The notes: generated by a model not told the origin, from the sequence alone. DNA of 64,000 nt from Roseomonas gilardii subsp. gilardii (GCF_023078375.1 NZ_CP095554.1:2158501-2222500), one strand, 5' to 3'. Positions 20,755 to 29,961 are shown, counted from the first letter of the stretch. Translations and numbers: made by a program.

Positions 20755-22221
20755 CTAGGCGGCGAGCGTCTTCCGCACGCCCTGCTCCAGCAGCGCGCGC
20801 AGCGCCTCCCGGACCGTGGTGCGGAAGCCTTCATGCTCAGCCACCTCGGCGGGGAAGATCTCGTGGATCGCGAAAAGCGCCTCCGACAGCGCCGTGGCGT
20901 CGCGGCCGGCCGCCTTCGCGCTGGCGGCGAGGCGCGCGCCCATCGGATCATTGATGCCATGCAGGCCGCCGCGCTCGTCGGTGCCGAGGAGGAAGGCCAT
21001 CCAGCCCGCGACCGCGGTTGCGATGGCCCGTGGCACCGCACCTTCCCGCAGCCGTGCGAGGGCCGGGCCGAGCAGGCGCTGCGGCAGCTTCTGCGACCCG
21101 TCCATGGCGATCTGCAACAGCCGGTGCCGGATCGCCGGGTTGCGGAAGCGCTCCGCGAGTTGCGCCGTATAGGCGAGGAGATCGACCCCCGGCACGGGCG
21201 GCAGGGTCGGGATCAAGTCCTCCCGCCAGAGCTGGGGGAGGAACCCTGCCAGGGCGGGTTCGGCCATGGCGTCGGAGACGGTTTCCAGCCCCGCCAGCGC
21301 GCCGAGATAGGCGAGGCTGGAATGCGCGCCGTTCAGGCAGCGCAGCTTCATCAGCTCATAGGCATGGACATCGCCGACCAGCAGCGCCCCGGCCTCCTCC
21401 CAGCGTGGGCGCGGGCCAGCGAAACGGTCCTCGATCACCCATTGGGTGAAGGGTTCCGCCACCACCGGCCAGGCATCCTCGTAGCCCAGCGCGGCGATCG
21501 CGGCGCGGTCCTCGTCGCGCGTGGCCGGCACGATCCGGTCCACCATGGTTGAGGGGAAGGTGACATGCTCCCGGGCCCAGGCGGCGAGGCCGGGATCGCG
21601 CCGTTCGGCGAATTCCGCGACGATGCGCGACACCGTCTCGCCGTTCCGCGGCAGGTTGTCGCAGCACAGGATGGTGCAGGCGGGCGCCCCGGCGGCACGG
21701 CGGCGGCGCAGCGCCTCCACCAGCAGGCCGGGCGCGCTGCGCGGGAAGGCCCCGCTGGCGAGGTCGTGGCGGATGTCCGGATGCGCCGCATCCAGCCCGC
21801 CATCCCCGGCCCGGCCATAGGCTTTCTCGGTGACGGTGAGGCTGATGATGCGCGTGGCCGGGTCGGTCAGCTGCGCCATGGCCCGTTCCGGCGTCTCCGG
21901 CACGGTCAGCACCTCGGCCACGCTGCCGACGATCCGCGCGGCATCGCCGCCGGGGCCACGCTCCAGCACGGTGTAGAGCCCGTCCTGCGGCGCCAGCGCC
22001 TCGCGCACCGCGGGGGAGCGCAGGCTCATGCCGGAAATGCCCCAGCCCCTCTCGCCCGCCGCCAGGCGGTCGTCCGTGTAGACGGCCTGGTGTGCGCGGT
22101 GGAAGGCGCCGAGGCCGAGATGGACGATGCCGATGCGGATGGCGGCGGGGTCATAGGCCGGGCGGCGGATGCCGGCGCCGAGTCGCGGCAGGAGGCCGCG
22201 TGAAAGCCGCGGCGGGCTCAT
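20755..22221 (-). CDS. uxuB: Fructuronate reductase (mannitol dehydrogenase family)
   Basis: UxuB reduces D-fructuronate to D-mannonate with NADH, supplying UxuA. The 488-residue protein has the cofactor start GIVHLGLGAFHRAHQAVYTD and the active-site Lys-x4-Asn-x2-His in KLRCLNGAH. It is a paralogue of MtlK at 15109-16590, but its place with uxuA and GntR points to fructuronate. Its ATG at 22221 overlaps the gntR stop by four bases (ATGA), so the two are translationally coupled. The frame is open far upstream inside gntR; that part is a shadow. Confidence 0.9.
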   Translation of the reverse strand: MSPPRLSRGLLPRLGAGIRRPAYDPAAIRIGIVHLGLGAFHRAHQAVYTDDRLAAGERGWGISGMSLRSPAVREALAPQDGLYTVLERGPGGDAARIVGSVAEVLTVPETPERAMAQLTDPATRIISLTVTEKAYGRAGDGGLDAAHPDIRHDLASGAFPRSAPGLLVEALRRRRAAGAPACTILCCDNLPRNGETVSRIVAEFAERRDPGLAAWAREHVTFPSTMVDRIVPATRDEDRAAIAALGYEDAWPVVAEPFTQWVIEDRFAGPRPRWEEAGALLVGDVHAYELMKLRCLNGAHSSLAYLGALAGLETVSDAMAEPALAGFLPQLWREDLIPTLPPVPGVDLLAYTAQLAERFRNPAIRHRLLQIAMDGSQKLPQRLLGPALARLREGAVPRAIATAVAGWMAFLLGTDERGGLHGINDPMGARLAASAKAAGRDATALSEALFAIHEIFPAEVAEHEGFRTTVREALRALLEQGVRKTLAA

Positions 22222-22931
22222 GGCTGTTCCACCGTCTCGAAATAGTCGGGCATGCGCTGCACGATGCGGGGCAGGGAGGAGAGGATCTCGGAGAGATGCA
22301 GCCGGATCGCCTCCTCCGCCGCATCCGGGTCGCGCCGCGCGATGGCGGCCACGATGGCGCGGTGCTGGGCGATCAGCACGCGGGCGGGCGTCGCATCGGT
22401 CGGGATGCTGAGATAGCGGACCCGGTCCATCTGCAGCTTGACATCGGCCAGGGTGGTCCAGGCGCTCTGCTGCCCCATCGCCTCGGCGAAGCTCAGATGC
22501 AGCGCGTCGTCGAACTGCAGGAAGGCGCGGTGGTCCTCGGCGCGGATTGCCGCTTCCTGATCGTCGATCAGGCGGTGCATGGCGGTGATGGCGGCCTCGT
22601 CGGCCTCCAGCGCGGCCTGCCGCACCACGGCGCGCTCCACCGCATCGCGCACGAAGCGGCCGCCGGCGACACGGGACAGGGAGATGCGGGACACGGTGGT
22701 GCCGCGCTGCGGCAGGATGCGCACCAGCCCGCCTTCCGCCAAGCGGATCAGCGCCTCCCGCACCGGCTGGCGGCTGACGCCCAGGAGGCTGGCGAGGTCG
22801 CTCTCGGAGAGGCTCTGGCCGGGCGGGAGCTGGTTGGTGATGATCTTGTCGCGCAGCAGGGCGACGACCTGCTGGCCGACCGGACCGCCGCCGGGCATGG
22901 GCTGGAGCGGTTTCAGGACCTCGGCGAGCAT
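22218..22931 (-). CDS. GntR family transcriptional regulator, FCD subfamily (uronate regulon)
   Basis: This 237-residue regulator has an N-terminal winged helix (residues 20-85: VVALLRDKIITNQLPPGQSL, then ESDLASLLGVSRQPVREALI) and a C-terminal all-helical FCD ligand domain with metal-binding candidates FDDALHLSF and LIAQHRAIV and ending EEAIRLHLSEI. It resembles UxuR/ExuR-type regulators that respond to hexuronates. It is the first gene of the uxu operon and probably represses it and the MFS/idnD pair through the palindromes at 22952-22975 and 18056-18075 (inference). Confidence 0.9.
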   Translation of the reverse strand: MLAEVLKPLQPMPGGGPVGQQVVALLRDKIITNQLPPGQSLSESDLASLLGVSRQPVREALIRLAEGGLVRILPQRGTTVSRISLSRVAGGRFVRDAVERAVVRQAALEADEAAITAMHRLIDDQEAAIRAEDHRAFLQFDDALHLSFAEAMGQQSAWTTLADVKLQMDRVRYLSIPTDATPARVLIAQHRAIVAAIARRDPDAAEEAIRLHLSEILSSLPRIVQRMPDYFETVEQP

Positions 22932-22951
22932 GTTTCTCCCTCCGGCTGACG

Positions 22952-22975
22952 TTCTTGTATTCTACCATACAAGAA
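22952..22975. promoter_or_regulatory. Putative GntR operator upstream of gntR-uxuB
   Basis: Nine-base arms TTCTTGTAT and ATACAAGAA form a perfect inverted repeat around TCTACC, 20 bases before the gntR start. The centre ATTCTACCAT is identical to half of the palindrome at 18056-18075. Autoregulation by GntR is inferred. Confidence 0.65.
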
Positions 22976-23064
22976 AGATCGCCGAACGGGAAGGAGCTTC
23001 ATGGGGCGGAAGCGCCGGGGCTGCCCGGCGCGCCGCTACGGCGCTGGAAGGGGGCGGGTGGCGG

Positions 23065-23776
23065 CTACCAGGGCAGGTCCACCCAGGACAGGTGCCCGCC
23101 CTTGCCGGCCCCCGTATCCATGAAGACCGCGGCCCCGCCCTGGGCCCCGATATGGGTCAGGGGACGGCCATCGGAGGAGCGGACCTCATGCCCGCAATAG
23201 ATGGTGAAACCCTGCGGGATGCGGTCCACCCAGTCATGCAGCCGTTCCGGGAAGCCGTCCGGGCGCATGCGGCTGGTCACCTGGCCGAACAGGGCGCGCG
23301 GCACCAGCCCCTCGGGGCGGCTGGCCCCGGCCTCGGGGGAGGGGCAGGTGCAGCATGCGCGGGTGGAAGCCCGCATGCACGAAGACCCGCTGGTCGATCC
23401 GCAGCCAGGCCGGAGCGCGCGCCACCTCCGTCATGATGCGGTCGCGCAGGATGTTCCGGTCGGGGGCCTGCTCGATCTGCTGCAGGGTGTTGCCGAGGCC
23501 GTTGGCGTCGATATGCAGCCGCGCGCCGCTGAGGGCGCGGCGCAGCTTGTGGTCGTGGTTGCCCAGCAGGAAGAGCCCCGCCCGGGCATCCAGCAGGGCG
23601 AAGGTCTGCCGCAGCACCTCGGGGGCATCCGGCCCGCCATCGGTCAGATCGCCCAACTGGATGATGAAGAGCCGTTCGGCCCGCGCGCCCTCCACGGCCG
23701 CCACATAGGCCGCGGCATCGCCATGCACGTCGCCGATCACGCGCAGCCCCTCGAACTGGGAGCGGATATCCGTCAT
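23065..23776 (-). pseudogene. Metallophosphoesterase (protein-phosphatase-like), frame broken at a G5 tract
   Basis: The protein belongs to the calcineurin-like phosphoesterases related to bacterial Ser/Thr phosphatases. The motifs GDVHGD, GDLTDGG and GNHDHKL are in the N-terminal frame, and IYCGHEVRSSDGRPL, the fourth metal motif, is in another. The shift falls at plus-strand G5 23335-23339; four G would restore RMLHLPLPEAGASRPEGLVP and 236 residues. It is followed upstream in the same direction by pdeM, 133 bases away. It may be a sequencing error. Confidence 0.8.
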
Positions 23777-23909
23777 TCCGCCCATCCCGGGCCGGGCCGG
23801 TCCGGCTGCCGCTGGTCTCCTCCCCACGCGGTCCGCGGCCGTGAGGGCGCGGGGGAGCGAGGGGGAGACGGAGGCGGCGGGCGCCTGGAGCTCTGGGGAC
23901 TGCTTCGCA

Positions 23910-24641
23910 TCATGGCGCTGATATGAGGCGCTTTTCCGGCGGCGCCACCCGTTCCGCCGCGCCACGCGGCGGGATCGGCATGCTGAACAGCCGGTCGCGC
24001 CCCAGCAGGAAGGCCCGGCCGCCGCGCGGAAACAGCCCGGCAAGGGCCGGGGCGCGCAGGTCCAGCCCGCCGGTATAGGCCCCGAAGGAGGGCAGGATGA
24101 TCCGGCGCGGATCGGTCACGAAGCAGGGCCGCGTCACGCCGCCCGCCCGGGTGGGCATGGTGGCCTTGGGGTGGAAATGCCCGCTGAACTCCACGGGCCC
24201 GGTGCGGGGCAGGGCCGGATCGGCCTGGTGGCGGAACAGGAACGGGCCTTCCGCCCAGCTTTCGTGTGCCTCGCCCGGCAGCCCTTCCGGCGGCACCGGA
24301 TCGTGGTTGCCAAGGACCCAGACCACCTCCAGCCCGTCCAGCGCCCGCAGCAGCAGCGCGAGTTCCGAGGCCGGAAGGCGCGCCGAGCCCTCCGCGTCGT
24401 GAAAGGAATCGCCGAGCAGCACGATGCGCCGCGGGCTGTGCCGCCGCAGGGCGGAAGTCAGGCGCATCAGCGTTTCGCGCGTGTCGTAGGGCGGCACGAG
24501 ACAGCCGCGCCGGGCGAAGTGGCTGCCCTTTTCCAGGTGCAGGTCGGCCACGGCCAGCAGGCGGCGCGCCGGCCAGGCCAGCACGCCCTGGGGGTCCAGC
24601 AGCAGGCGCTCGCCGGCCAGATGCAGGGGGGCCGGGATCAT
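23910..24641 (-). CDS. pdeM: Ligase-associated DNA damage response metallophosphoesterase PdeM
   Basis: This 243-residue metallophosphoesterase has the motifs VADLHLEKG (residues about 31-39), GDSFHD, LGNHDP and SGHFHPK, the pattern of the PdeM family. PdeM genes usually stand with an Lhr-like helicase, an exonuclease and an ATP-dependent ligase in a DNA repair locus. Here only the helicase is next to it, 296 bases upstream on the same strand. Its activity is thought to be phosphodiesterase on DNA ends; this is family knowledge and not shown here. Confidence 0.88.
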   Translation of the reverse strand: MIPAPLHLAGERLLLDPQGVLAWPARRLLAVADLHLEKGSHFARRGCLVPPYDTRETLMRLTSALRRHSPRRIVLLGDSFHDAEGSARLPASELALLLRALDGLEVVWVLGNHDPVPPEGLPGEAHESWAEGPFLFRHQADPALPRTGPVEFSGHFHPKATMPTRAGGVTRPCFVTDPRRIILPSFGAYTGGLDLRAPALAGLFPRGGRAFLLGRDRLFSMPIPPRGAAERVAPPEKRLISAP

Positions 24642-24937
24642 GCGGTCCCTCCGCTTCCCGCCACATCGCCACTGTCCCGCCGGACGGCATGTTCGGTGTC
24701 TGTCCCATGGGCCACCGGAGGGCAACGCCGCCGGGGGGCATTCGTCACAGCCCGCCGGGCCTCGCTCCACGCGATCCTGCCCCGCCATGGCGGCGGCGTC
24801 ACGGCCGGGCCTGTCCAGCCCCGGCACCCGGCGAATCTCATCCGTTCATCCTGTCGCAACTCGTCCCTGTCGTCTCGTCCCCGCCCTCGCGCCCGATGCG
24901 GCGGGAGCCGGCGCCCATCCGGCATGCCCGCACCCCT

Positions 24938-27511
24938 TCAGGCGCCGCGCCGCAGGCCGGGCAGGCTGCGGCCGCGCCGCTCCCGCCCGTCGCGCCCCTT
25001 CCGGTGGCGCGGGCGGTCCACCACGCCGGCGCGGATGCGGACGCCTTCCGTCACCTCGCTCAGCACCTCGGCGAAATGCTCGGCGCCGTCGGTGGCTTCC
25101 TCCACCAGCGCGGCGGCCTCGGCCAGCAGCGCGTCCTCGGCGCCGCCCGGCACCCATTCGCGCCCTTCCTCGATCAGCGCGGGCACGGCGAGCGGCGAAA
25201 CACGGTCGAGCGCCCGCACGCGGATGCGGCCGCGCACCCGCGCCAGCAGGTCGGCGATGCGGCGCACATCGGTCAGGCCATAGGCGGCCTCCTGCCGCGT
25301 GGCGCGCAGCAGGATGTGGTCCGAGTCGTGCTTCCGCAGCACGTCGTAGATAAGGTCGGCGTTCATCGCCATCTGCCGCCCGCTCTTCTCGGCGCCCGGA
25401 TGGTTCTTCTCCAGCAGCCCGGCGACGGTGGCGATGTTGCGGAAGGTGCGGCGGAGCATGGAGCTTTCGGCGATCCACTCCTCCAGCTCCTCGCCAAGGA
25501 TGTCCTCCTCGAAGAGGCGTTCCGGCTCGGTGGGCTCGAAGGCGCTCCAGGTGGCGAGCACGTAGTCGGTGGCGAGGTAGCCGAGCGGGCCGTGGCCCAT
25601 CCCCTCCATCCGCTTGGTCACCAGCATGCCCAGCGTCTGGTGCGCCAGCCGGCCCTCGAATCCGTAGGCGACCATGAACCAGCGGCCGTGATGCGGGAAG
25701 GTCTCGATCAGCAGGCCGTCGCGGTCGGGCAGCTCGGATTGCCGCTGTTGCAGCCGCAGCCATTCCCGCACCGGCTCCGGCAGGGCGCGCCAGCGCCGCG
25801 GCTCCGCCAGGATCGCCCGCACCCGGCGCGAGAGATGGGTGGAAAGCGGCAGCCGCGCGCCGGCATAGGTCGGCACGCGCGGCTCTTCCTCCCCACCGCG
25901 CGAGACGATGACGGAGAGCGCGTCCATCCCCTCGTAGCGCAGGGTCTGGCCGGCGAAGAGGAAGCAGTGCCCCGGCTCCAGCGTGGAGACGAACCACTCC
26001 TCCACCTCGCCCAGCACCGGCCCGCCGCGCAGCCGCACCTTCACCATCGGGCTGTCGGTGATGGTGCCGAGATTCATCCGCACCTGCCGCGCCACGCGCT
26101 CGTCGCGGATATGGATGAGGTCCTCGCTGTCGCGGAACAGCTTGCGGAAGCGCTCATAGGCCCGCAGCGCGTAGCCGCCATCCTCCGCGAAGCGCAGCAC
26201 GTCGCCGAAGTCACGCCGCGACAGGGCGGCATAGGGCGCGGCCCGCGTCACCTCGGCATGGAGCTCGTCCGCGCGGAAAGGCGCGTGGCAGGCCATGGCC
26301 AGGATATGCTGCGCCAGCACGTCCAGCCCGCCGGCGCGCGGTGCCTCCCCATCCAGCTCATGCGCCGCCACGGCCTCGGTGGCGGCGGTGCACTCGATCA
26401 CCTCGAAGCGGTTGGCTGGCACCAGCACGGCGCGGGAGGGTTCGTCCATCCGGTGGTTGGCGCGGCCGATGCGCTGCATCAGGCGCGAGACGCCCTTCGG
26501 CGCGCCGACCTGGATCACCTGGTCCACCGCGCCCCAGTCGATGCCCATGTCGAGCGAGGCCGTCGCCACCACGGCGCGCAGCCGCCCCGCCGCCATGGCC
26601 GCCTCCACCTTGCGCCGCTGCTCGATCTGCAGGGAGCCGTGGTGCAGGGCGATGGGCAGGTTGTCGTCGTTGAGGCGCCACAGCGCCTGGAAGATCAGCT
26701 CGGACTGGGCGCGCGTGTTGACGAAGACGATGGTGACCCCGGCCGCGCCGATGCGGCGGTAGATCTCCGGCGCGCTGGCCAGGCCCATATGCCCGCCCCA
26801 GGGCAGGTGCCCCTCCGGCAGCACGATCTCCAGGCTCGGATCGGCGCCGCCCTGTCCGGTGATCAGCGCCGCGCCCTCCGGCCGCGCATCGGGCGCGATC
26901 CAGGCCCGCAGCGCCTCCGGCTGCGCCACCGTGGCGGACAGGCCGGTGCGCCGCAGGCCGGGCGCCAGGGATTGCAGCCGCGACAGGCAGAGGGCGAGCT
27001 GGTCGCCGCGCTTGGTGCCGGCCAGGGCATGCACCTCATCCACCACCACGGCGCGCAAGCCCCCGAAGATCTCCGCCGCATCCGGCAGGGACAGCAGCAG
27101 GACGAGGCTTTCCGGCGTGGAGAGCAGGATCTCCGGCGGGTTCTCGCGCTGTCTCTGGCGGCGGTTGGCGGGGGTGTCGCCGGTGCGCGTCTCCACCCGG
27201 ATGGGCAGGCCCATCTCCTCGATCGGCGTGGTGAGGTTGCGCGCGATATCCACCGCCAGCGCCTTGAGCGGGGAGATGTAGAGCGTGTGCAGCCCTTGCG
27301 CCGGCCCCCGTTCCAGCCCCGGCTGCGCCCCTGGGGCCAGGTCGATCAGGCTGGGCAGGAAGCCCGCCAGGGTCTTGCCGCCGCCGGTGGGCGCGATCAG
27401 CAGGGCGCTCCGTCCGGCCTCCGCGGCCTCCAGCAGCTCCATCTGGTGGGGCCGGGGCGTCCAGCCGCGCGCGGCGAACCAGCCCGCGAAGGGTTCCGGC
27501 AATGTTCTCAT
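24938..27511 (-). CDS. Ligase-associated DNA damage response DEXH-box helicase (Lhr-like)
   Basis: This 857-residue superfamily 2 helicase is of the short Lhr type. Visible motifs are Walker A APTGGGKTLAGFLP (about residue 40), DEVH in AVVVDEVHALAGTKRGDQL (about 160), motif III GLSATVAQPEALRAW (about 195), and motif VI QRIGRANHRMDEP (about 350). After the two RecA domains come a winged helix and the Lhr core domain, with LGTITDSPMVKVRLRGG and VGEVEEWFVS-like segments. ATG 27511 (MRTLPEPFAGWFAARGW) is preferred to one 33 bases upstream because it matches the normal start. The partner ligase and exonuclease genes are not in this window. Confidence 0.93.
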   Translation of the reverse strand: MRTLPEPFAGWFAARGWTPRPHQMELLEAAEAGRSALLIAPTGGGKTLAGFLPSLIDLAPGAQPGLERGPAQGLHTLYISPLKALAVDIARNLTTPIEEMGLPIRVETRTGDTPANRRQRQRENPPEILLSTPESLVLLLSLPDAAEIFGGLRAVVVDEVHALAGTKRGDQLALCLSRLQSLAPGLRRTGLSATVAQPEALRAWIAPDARPEGAALITGQGGADPSLEIVLPEGHLPWGGHMGLASAPEIYRRIGAAGVTIVFVNTRAQSELIFQALWRLNDDNLPIALHHGSLQIEQRRKVEAAMAAGRLRAVVATASLDMGIDWGAVDQVIQVGAPKGVSRLMQRIGRANHRMDEPSRAVLVPANRFEVIECTAATEAVAAHELDGEAPRAGGLDVLAQHILAMACHAPFRADELHAEVTRAAPYAALSRRDFGDVLRFAEDGGYALRAYERFRKLFRDSEDLIHIRDERVARQVRMNLGTITDSPMVKVRLRGGPVLGEVEEWFVSTLEPGHCFLFAGQTLRYEGMDALSVIVSRGGEEEPRVPTYAGARLPLSTHLSRRVRAILAEPRRWRALPEPVREWLRLQQRQSELPDRDGLLIETFPHHGRWFMVAYGFEGRLAHQTLGMLVTKRMEGMGHGPLGYLATDYVLATWSAFEPTEPERLFEEDILGEELEEWIAESSMLRRTFRNIATVAGLLEKNHPGAEKSGRQMAMNADLIYDVLRKHDSDHILLRATRQEAAYGLTDVRRIADLLARVRGRIRVRALDRVSPLAVPALIEEGREWVPGGAEDALLAEAAALVEEATDGAEHFAEVLSEVTEGVRIRAGVVDRPRHRKGRDGRERRGRSLPGLRRGA

Positions 27512-27812
27512 GGGCGGGCGGTATATGGCACCCATCGCCCGCATCGGGGAGTCCGGCCACGGGCTCTTTTCCGGCCTTAACCGTTACAACTCAGATACTT
27601 TTTGAAACGACTGCTCTCTTGCGCAAATGGCGCTTCAAGAAAGAGATTGTTCGTGTAATTTTATCCGATTCCTGCTCGGTCGCCATGGCGCGGCACGAAA
27701 GGCAACCGGAACGGGCAAAGACCCGGCTGGGGAAAAGAACAGGGTTCGCGGCCAGGCAGCGAGGGACGGCAGCACCTCCCTCCGCCGCGCCGATGGGGAT
27801 GAGGACGGACCG
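27512..27812. other. Divergent promoter region between the helicase and opgC
   Basis: These 301 bases hold no clear gene. The part 27575-27690 is unusually A/T-rich for the window (for example ACTTTTTGAAACG and GTAATTTTATCCG) and probably carries the promoters of both divergent genes. No operator could be named. Confidence 0.45.
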
Positions 27813-28991
27813 ATGGGTCAGCGCCTGTACTACATGGATTTCTGCCGGGCCCTCCTGATGCTGCTGGGCATTCCCTACCGGGCGGGGCAGGTCTTCGGGC
27901 CGGACCCCTGGCTGGTGAACCCGGTCACCACCAGCCTGCTGCTGGGCCATGTGAACGACGTCATCCATGCCTTCCGCATGCCCGCCTTCTTTCTGCTGGC
28001 CGGCTTCTTCTCGGTCATGGTGATCCGCAAGGCGGGGCTCGCCGCCTGGTTGAAGGCGCGGCTGGCGCGGCTCGGCCTGCCGCTGGCGGTGTCGGTCCTG
28101 CTGCTGAACATCCCGGCCATGTACGTGGCCTCGGTGGCGCTGCACCCGGCCGGGGGCGTGGCGCCGTCCTTCCTCGCGCAACTCACCTCACCGGGCGGGC
28201 ACTGGCTGGGGCATCTGTGGTTCCTGCTGGACCTGCTGCTGATGTGCGGCCTCTTCGCCGCCCTGCTGCCGCTCTGCCGCCTCGCCCCCGCGCCGCTGGA
28301 GCGTCTGGCCGGCAAGGTCATGGCCAGCGACCTGCTGCTGGTCGCCGCCATGGTGGCCTGGCGCCTGGGGCTGAAGGCGCTGGATGAGCGGCTGCTGGGC
28401 GGCCATCTGGAGCGGGCCTTCGGCGACACCGTCAACCTGCGCGAACTGCTGCTCTACTTCCCCTTCTTCCTGCTGGGCGCCTGGCTGCTGACGCGGCCGG
28501 ACGCCTTCGACCGCTTCACCCGTCCCGGCCATGGCACGCTGCTGCTCTTCGTGGCGGGGCTGGGGCTGCTGCTGCTTCAGCGCGACCTGGAAACGGGCGC
28601 GGTCACGCAGGTCTCGGGCGTGCTGCTCTTCGCGCTGATGGGGCTGACGGGCACGCGGCTGCTGCTGGCGGGGGCGCGGCGCCTCGTCCATGCGGGGCAC
28701 CCGGTGGTCAACGAACTCGTGCGCAGTGCCTTCACCATCTACCTTTTCCACTATCTGGTGGTGATGCTGGTGGCCGAGGGCAGCATCCGCCTGGGCCTCG
28801 ACATGCCGCTGCTGGGCTGGACGATCGCCGTGGCCGCGGGACTGGGCCTCAGCCACCTGATCCACCGTTTCGTGATCAGCCGCAGCGCCTGGCTGCTCTG
28901 GCTGTTCAACGGCGTCCCGCTTCCCCGGCCCAGGCCCGGCCTCGCCGGGCAGGCTCGTCCCGTGGCGGCCACCGCACCCCAGATCGGGTGA
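27813..28991 (+). CDS. opgC: OpgC/MdoC-like membrane acyltransferase (acyltransferase 3 family)
   Basis: This 392-residue, roughly ten-helix protein belongs to the acyltransferase 3 family. The order MDFCRALLMLLGIPYRAGQV, NDVIHAFRMPAFFLLAGFFS, then RLARLGLPLAVSVLLLNIP and GHLWFLLDLLL follows OpgC, which adds succinyl groups to periplasmic glucans. The conserved His of the family is in the HAFRMPAFF stretch. ATG 27813 is chosen because the first helix starts at once; the frame is open upstream. No opgG/H is nearby, so the polymer it modifies is unknown. Confidence 0.8.
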   Translation: MGQRLYYMDFCRALLMLLGIPYRAGQVFGPDPWLVNPVTTSLLLGHVNDVIHAFRMPAFFLLAGFFSVMVIRKAGLAAWLKARLARLGLPLAVSVLLLNIPAMYVASVALHPAGGVAPSFLAQLTSPGGHWLGHLWFLLDLLLMCGLFAALLPLCRLAPAPLERLAGKVMASDLLLVAAMVAWRLGLKALDERLLGGHLERAFGDTVNLRELLLYFPFFLLGAWLLTRPDAFDRFTRPGHGTLLLFVAGLGLLLLQRDLETGAVTQVSGVLLFALMGLTGTRLLLAGARRLVHAGHPVVNELVRSAFTIYLFHYLVVMLVAEGSIRLGLDMPLLGWTIAVAAGLGLSHLIHRFVISRSAWLLWLFNGVPLPRPRPGLAGQARPVAATAPQIG

Positions 28992-29000
28992 CGCCCGCCA

Positions 29001-29030
29001 GGCCCCCGCCCGGCTGCGGGGCGGGGGGCC
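29001..29030 (+). terminator. G/C hairpin after opgC
   Basis: GGCCCCCGCCC pairs with a downstream arm GGGCGGGGGGCC (one bulged G) over a 7-base loop, 10 bases after the opgC stop. No T tract is present, so this is a tentative terminator. Confidence 0.45.
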
Positions 29031-29107
29031 GGCCCGGCGGCTGGGCCGTGACATCCGCCCCGCCTGTCGCGCCTCCGATGACAGGAAGGCCGCGTGCCGC
29101 CTGGAGC

Positions 29108-29137
29108 CCATATATTGGGTTTCAAGACCATATATTG
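29108..29137. promoter_or_regulatory. Direct repeats upstream of the IclR-dgoK-dgoA operon
   Basis: CCATATATTG occurs twice, starting at 29108 and 29128, exactly 20 bases apart (about two helix turns). The second copy ends 44 bases before the IclR start. Such same-face A/T-rich repeats in a G+C-rich genome suggest binding of the IclR protein itself (inference). Confidence 0.5.
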
Positions 29138-29181
29138 ACCGAACCCGCCGCCGCCCTATCCTCCACGGCGGAGGGATCGCC

Positions 29182-29961
29182 ATGCCGCTGGAATGCACGC
29201 CCGGTACCCAGACCCTGTTCCGGGGCCTCGCCGTCCTGGAGGCGGTGGCTGGTGGCGCGCGCGACCTGCCGGCGCTGGGCCGGGTGCTGGGGCTGAGCCG
29301 CAGCACCACGCAGCGCCTCGCCAGCGCGCTGGTGAAGGCGGGCTATCTCCGTGGAGAGGGCGACGGCTACGCGCTCGGGGCAAGGCTGATCGAACTGGGC
29401 TTCCAGGCGCGGGAACAGGTGCCGCTGGCGCGCCTCGCCCGGCCGCATCTGGAGGCCCTGGCGGCCCGGACGCAGGACACGGTGCATCTCGGCCTGCCGG
29501 AAGGGGCGGAGGTGCTCTACCTCGACAAGATCTCCGGGCAGCGGGGGCTGGAGATGCGGTCGCGCATCGGCCACCGCATGCCCATGGCGCTGACCGGTGT
29601 GGGCAAGGCGCTGATGCTCGACCTGCCGGAGGAGCGCTGGCGGGACCTCTACGAAAGCGGCCTCGCCCATCCCGCCTGCCGGGGCACGCCGCGCCCCTGG
29701 GGCGCCTATCGCGACGAGATGCGGCGCTATGCCGCGCAATCCGTGGCGCTGGACTTTGCCGAGAACGAGATCGGCATCCACTGCGTCGCCGCCCCGGTGC
29801 GCGATGCCGGGCGTGGCATCGTGGCGGCGGTCAGCCTCGCCTCCGCCGCGCAGCACATGCCGGAGGAACGGATGCTGGCGCTGATCCCCGAGGTGGCGGC
29901 CACGGCGGAGGCCATCTCCCGCGGCCTCGGCTGGCGCGCCGCCACGCCGCGCGCCGCGTGA
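29182..29961 (+). CDS. IclR family transcriptional regulator
   Basis: This 259-residue regulator has an N-terminal winged helix (residues 10-65, LFRGLAVLEAVAGGARDLPA then LSRSTTQRLASALVKAGYL) and a C-terminal GAF-like ligand domain (LGLPEGAEVLYLDKISGQ, PMALTGVGKALM). It is typical of KdgR/DgoR-like regulators of sugar-acid catabolism. It is followed 18 bases later by dgoK and dgoA and very probably controls them and itself. Confidence 0.9.
   Translation: MPLECTPGTQTLFRGLAVLEAVAGGARDLPALGRVLGLSRSTTQRLASALVKAGYLRGEGDGYALGARLIELGFQAREQVPLARLARPHLEALAARTQDTVHLGLPEGAEVLYLDKISGQRGLEMRSRIGHRMPMALTGVGKALMLDLPEERWRDLYESGLAHPACRGTPRPWGAYRDEMRRYAAQSVALDFAENEIGIHCVAAPVRDAGRGIVAAVSLASAAQHMPEERMLALIPEVAATAEAISRGLGWRAATPRAA

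Noticed and set aside
24266-27580. 1104-codon plus-strand frame opposite the helicase
   Set aside because: It is a shadow of the Lhr-like gene, rich in H, R, Q and A.
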